From contig DATAYF010000322.1 in assembly GCA_036272735.1 (NCBI GenBank), forward strand, positions 1 to 5,311: a stretch of DNA of 5,311 bases. The letters run 5' to 3'. The stretch is from DATAYF01 sp036272735. Lineage in GTDB: Bacteria > Chloroflexota > Ktedonobacteria > Ktedonobacterales > Ktedonobacteraceae. Positions 5,138 through 5,311 of this stretch are shown here, piece after piece; the first letter of the stretch is position 1; every line of letters starts with the position of its first letter. Under the pieces are notes generated by a model. The model saw only the letters and a program-made list of their open reading frames with translations. It did not search any database and had not been told where the DNA came from. A program made the position numbers and the translations under genes.

Positions 5138-5311
5138 ATGCTCAATGCAAACATTGTGGCAGAGTTGCGGGCAATCGTCGGGGCCAATCACATCTTTGAC
5201 AAAAACGAGCAATTGCGTACCTACGAGTCCGATGGATTAACGAGCTATCGGGTCAAGCCCGCGCTTGTCGTGACCCCATTTACCACAGAAGAGGTTCAGG
5301 CGGTGGTGCGA
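5138..5311 (+). CDS. glcD: Glycolate oxidase FAD-linked subunit GlcD, N-terminal part
   Basis: Only the first 58 codons are present; the frame is open to the window end. The opening matches GlcD-type FAD-linked oxidases: a charged N-terminal helix, then YESDGLTSYRVKPALVVTPFTTEEVQAVVR (29-58), the counterpart of YECDGLSAYRTRPLLVV in E. coli GlcD, leading into the FAD-binding PCMH domain. GlcD with GlcE and GlcF oxidises glycolate to glyoxylate at the membrane, which would feed Gcl in this cluster. AAGGGAG (5124-5130) lies 7 bases before the ATG. With so little sequence, a D-lactate or other 2-hydroxyacid dehydrogenase of the same family cannot be excluded, but the pathway context favours glycolate. 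It is 104 bp from hyi on the same strand. Confidence 0.8.
   Translation, partial: MLNANIVAELRAIVGANHIFDKNEQLRTYESDGLTSYRVKPALVVTPFTTEEVQAVVR

Noticed and set aside
1..5311. Mobile elements, CRISPR arrays, tRNA or rRNA genes
   Set aside because: No transposase-like frame, terminal repeats, spaced direct repeats or cloverleaf sequence was seen on either strand.

Overview
The window holds a compact, single-strand (+) gene cluster for glyoxylate use, the D-glycerate pathway. It encodes a tartronate semialdehyde reductase (glxR/garR type), glyoxylate carboligase (gcl), an IclR-family regulator, hydroxypyruvate isomerase (hyi), and the first 58 codons of a glycolate oxidase FAD subunit (glcD type) cut by the window edge. 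The DNA is clearly bacterial: there are AAGGA/GGGAG ribosome sites 7-8 bases before each start, short gaps, and sigma70-like TTGACA boxes. Base composition looks moderate (about half G+C). No marker fixes the taxon; Chloroflexota (Ktedonobacteria-like) is a guess only.

Layout. Bases 1-401 hold no convincing gene. They carry a candidate promoter (TTGACA at 284) and two TTCC-N7-GGAA palindromes 21 bp apart. glxR (402-1292) and gcl (1325-3115) are 32 bp apart and probably cotranscribed. A 77-bp gap with an extended -10 box and one more TTTCC-N7-GGAAA palindrome leads to the IclR gene (3193-4011). A 212-bp gap with a candidate promoter, a reversed GGAA-N7-TTCC element and a large imperfect hairpin precedes hyi (4224-5033). 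A 104-bp gap with two small inverted repeats precedes glcD (5138 onward).

How the genes work together (known family biochemistry applied by inference). GlcD with partner subunits outside the window would oxidise glycolate to glyoxylate. Gcl joins two glyoxylates to tartronate semialdehyde and CO2. GlxR reduces tartronate semialdehyde to D-glycerate. Hyi interconverts hydroxypyruvate and tartronate semialdehyde. The IclR protein is a plausible glyoxylate-sensing or related switch, and the shared TTCC/GGAA palindromes are its best candidate operators.

The most unusual points are the Gcl, which has glutamate at the position where E. coli Gcl is known to have valine, and the repeated operator-like palindromes. 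I see no wholly new system, mobile element, CRISPR array or RNA gene here.
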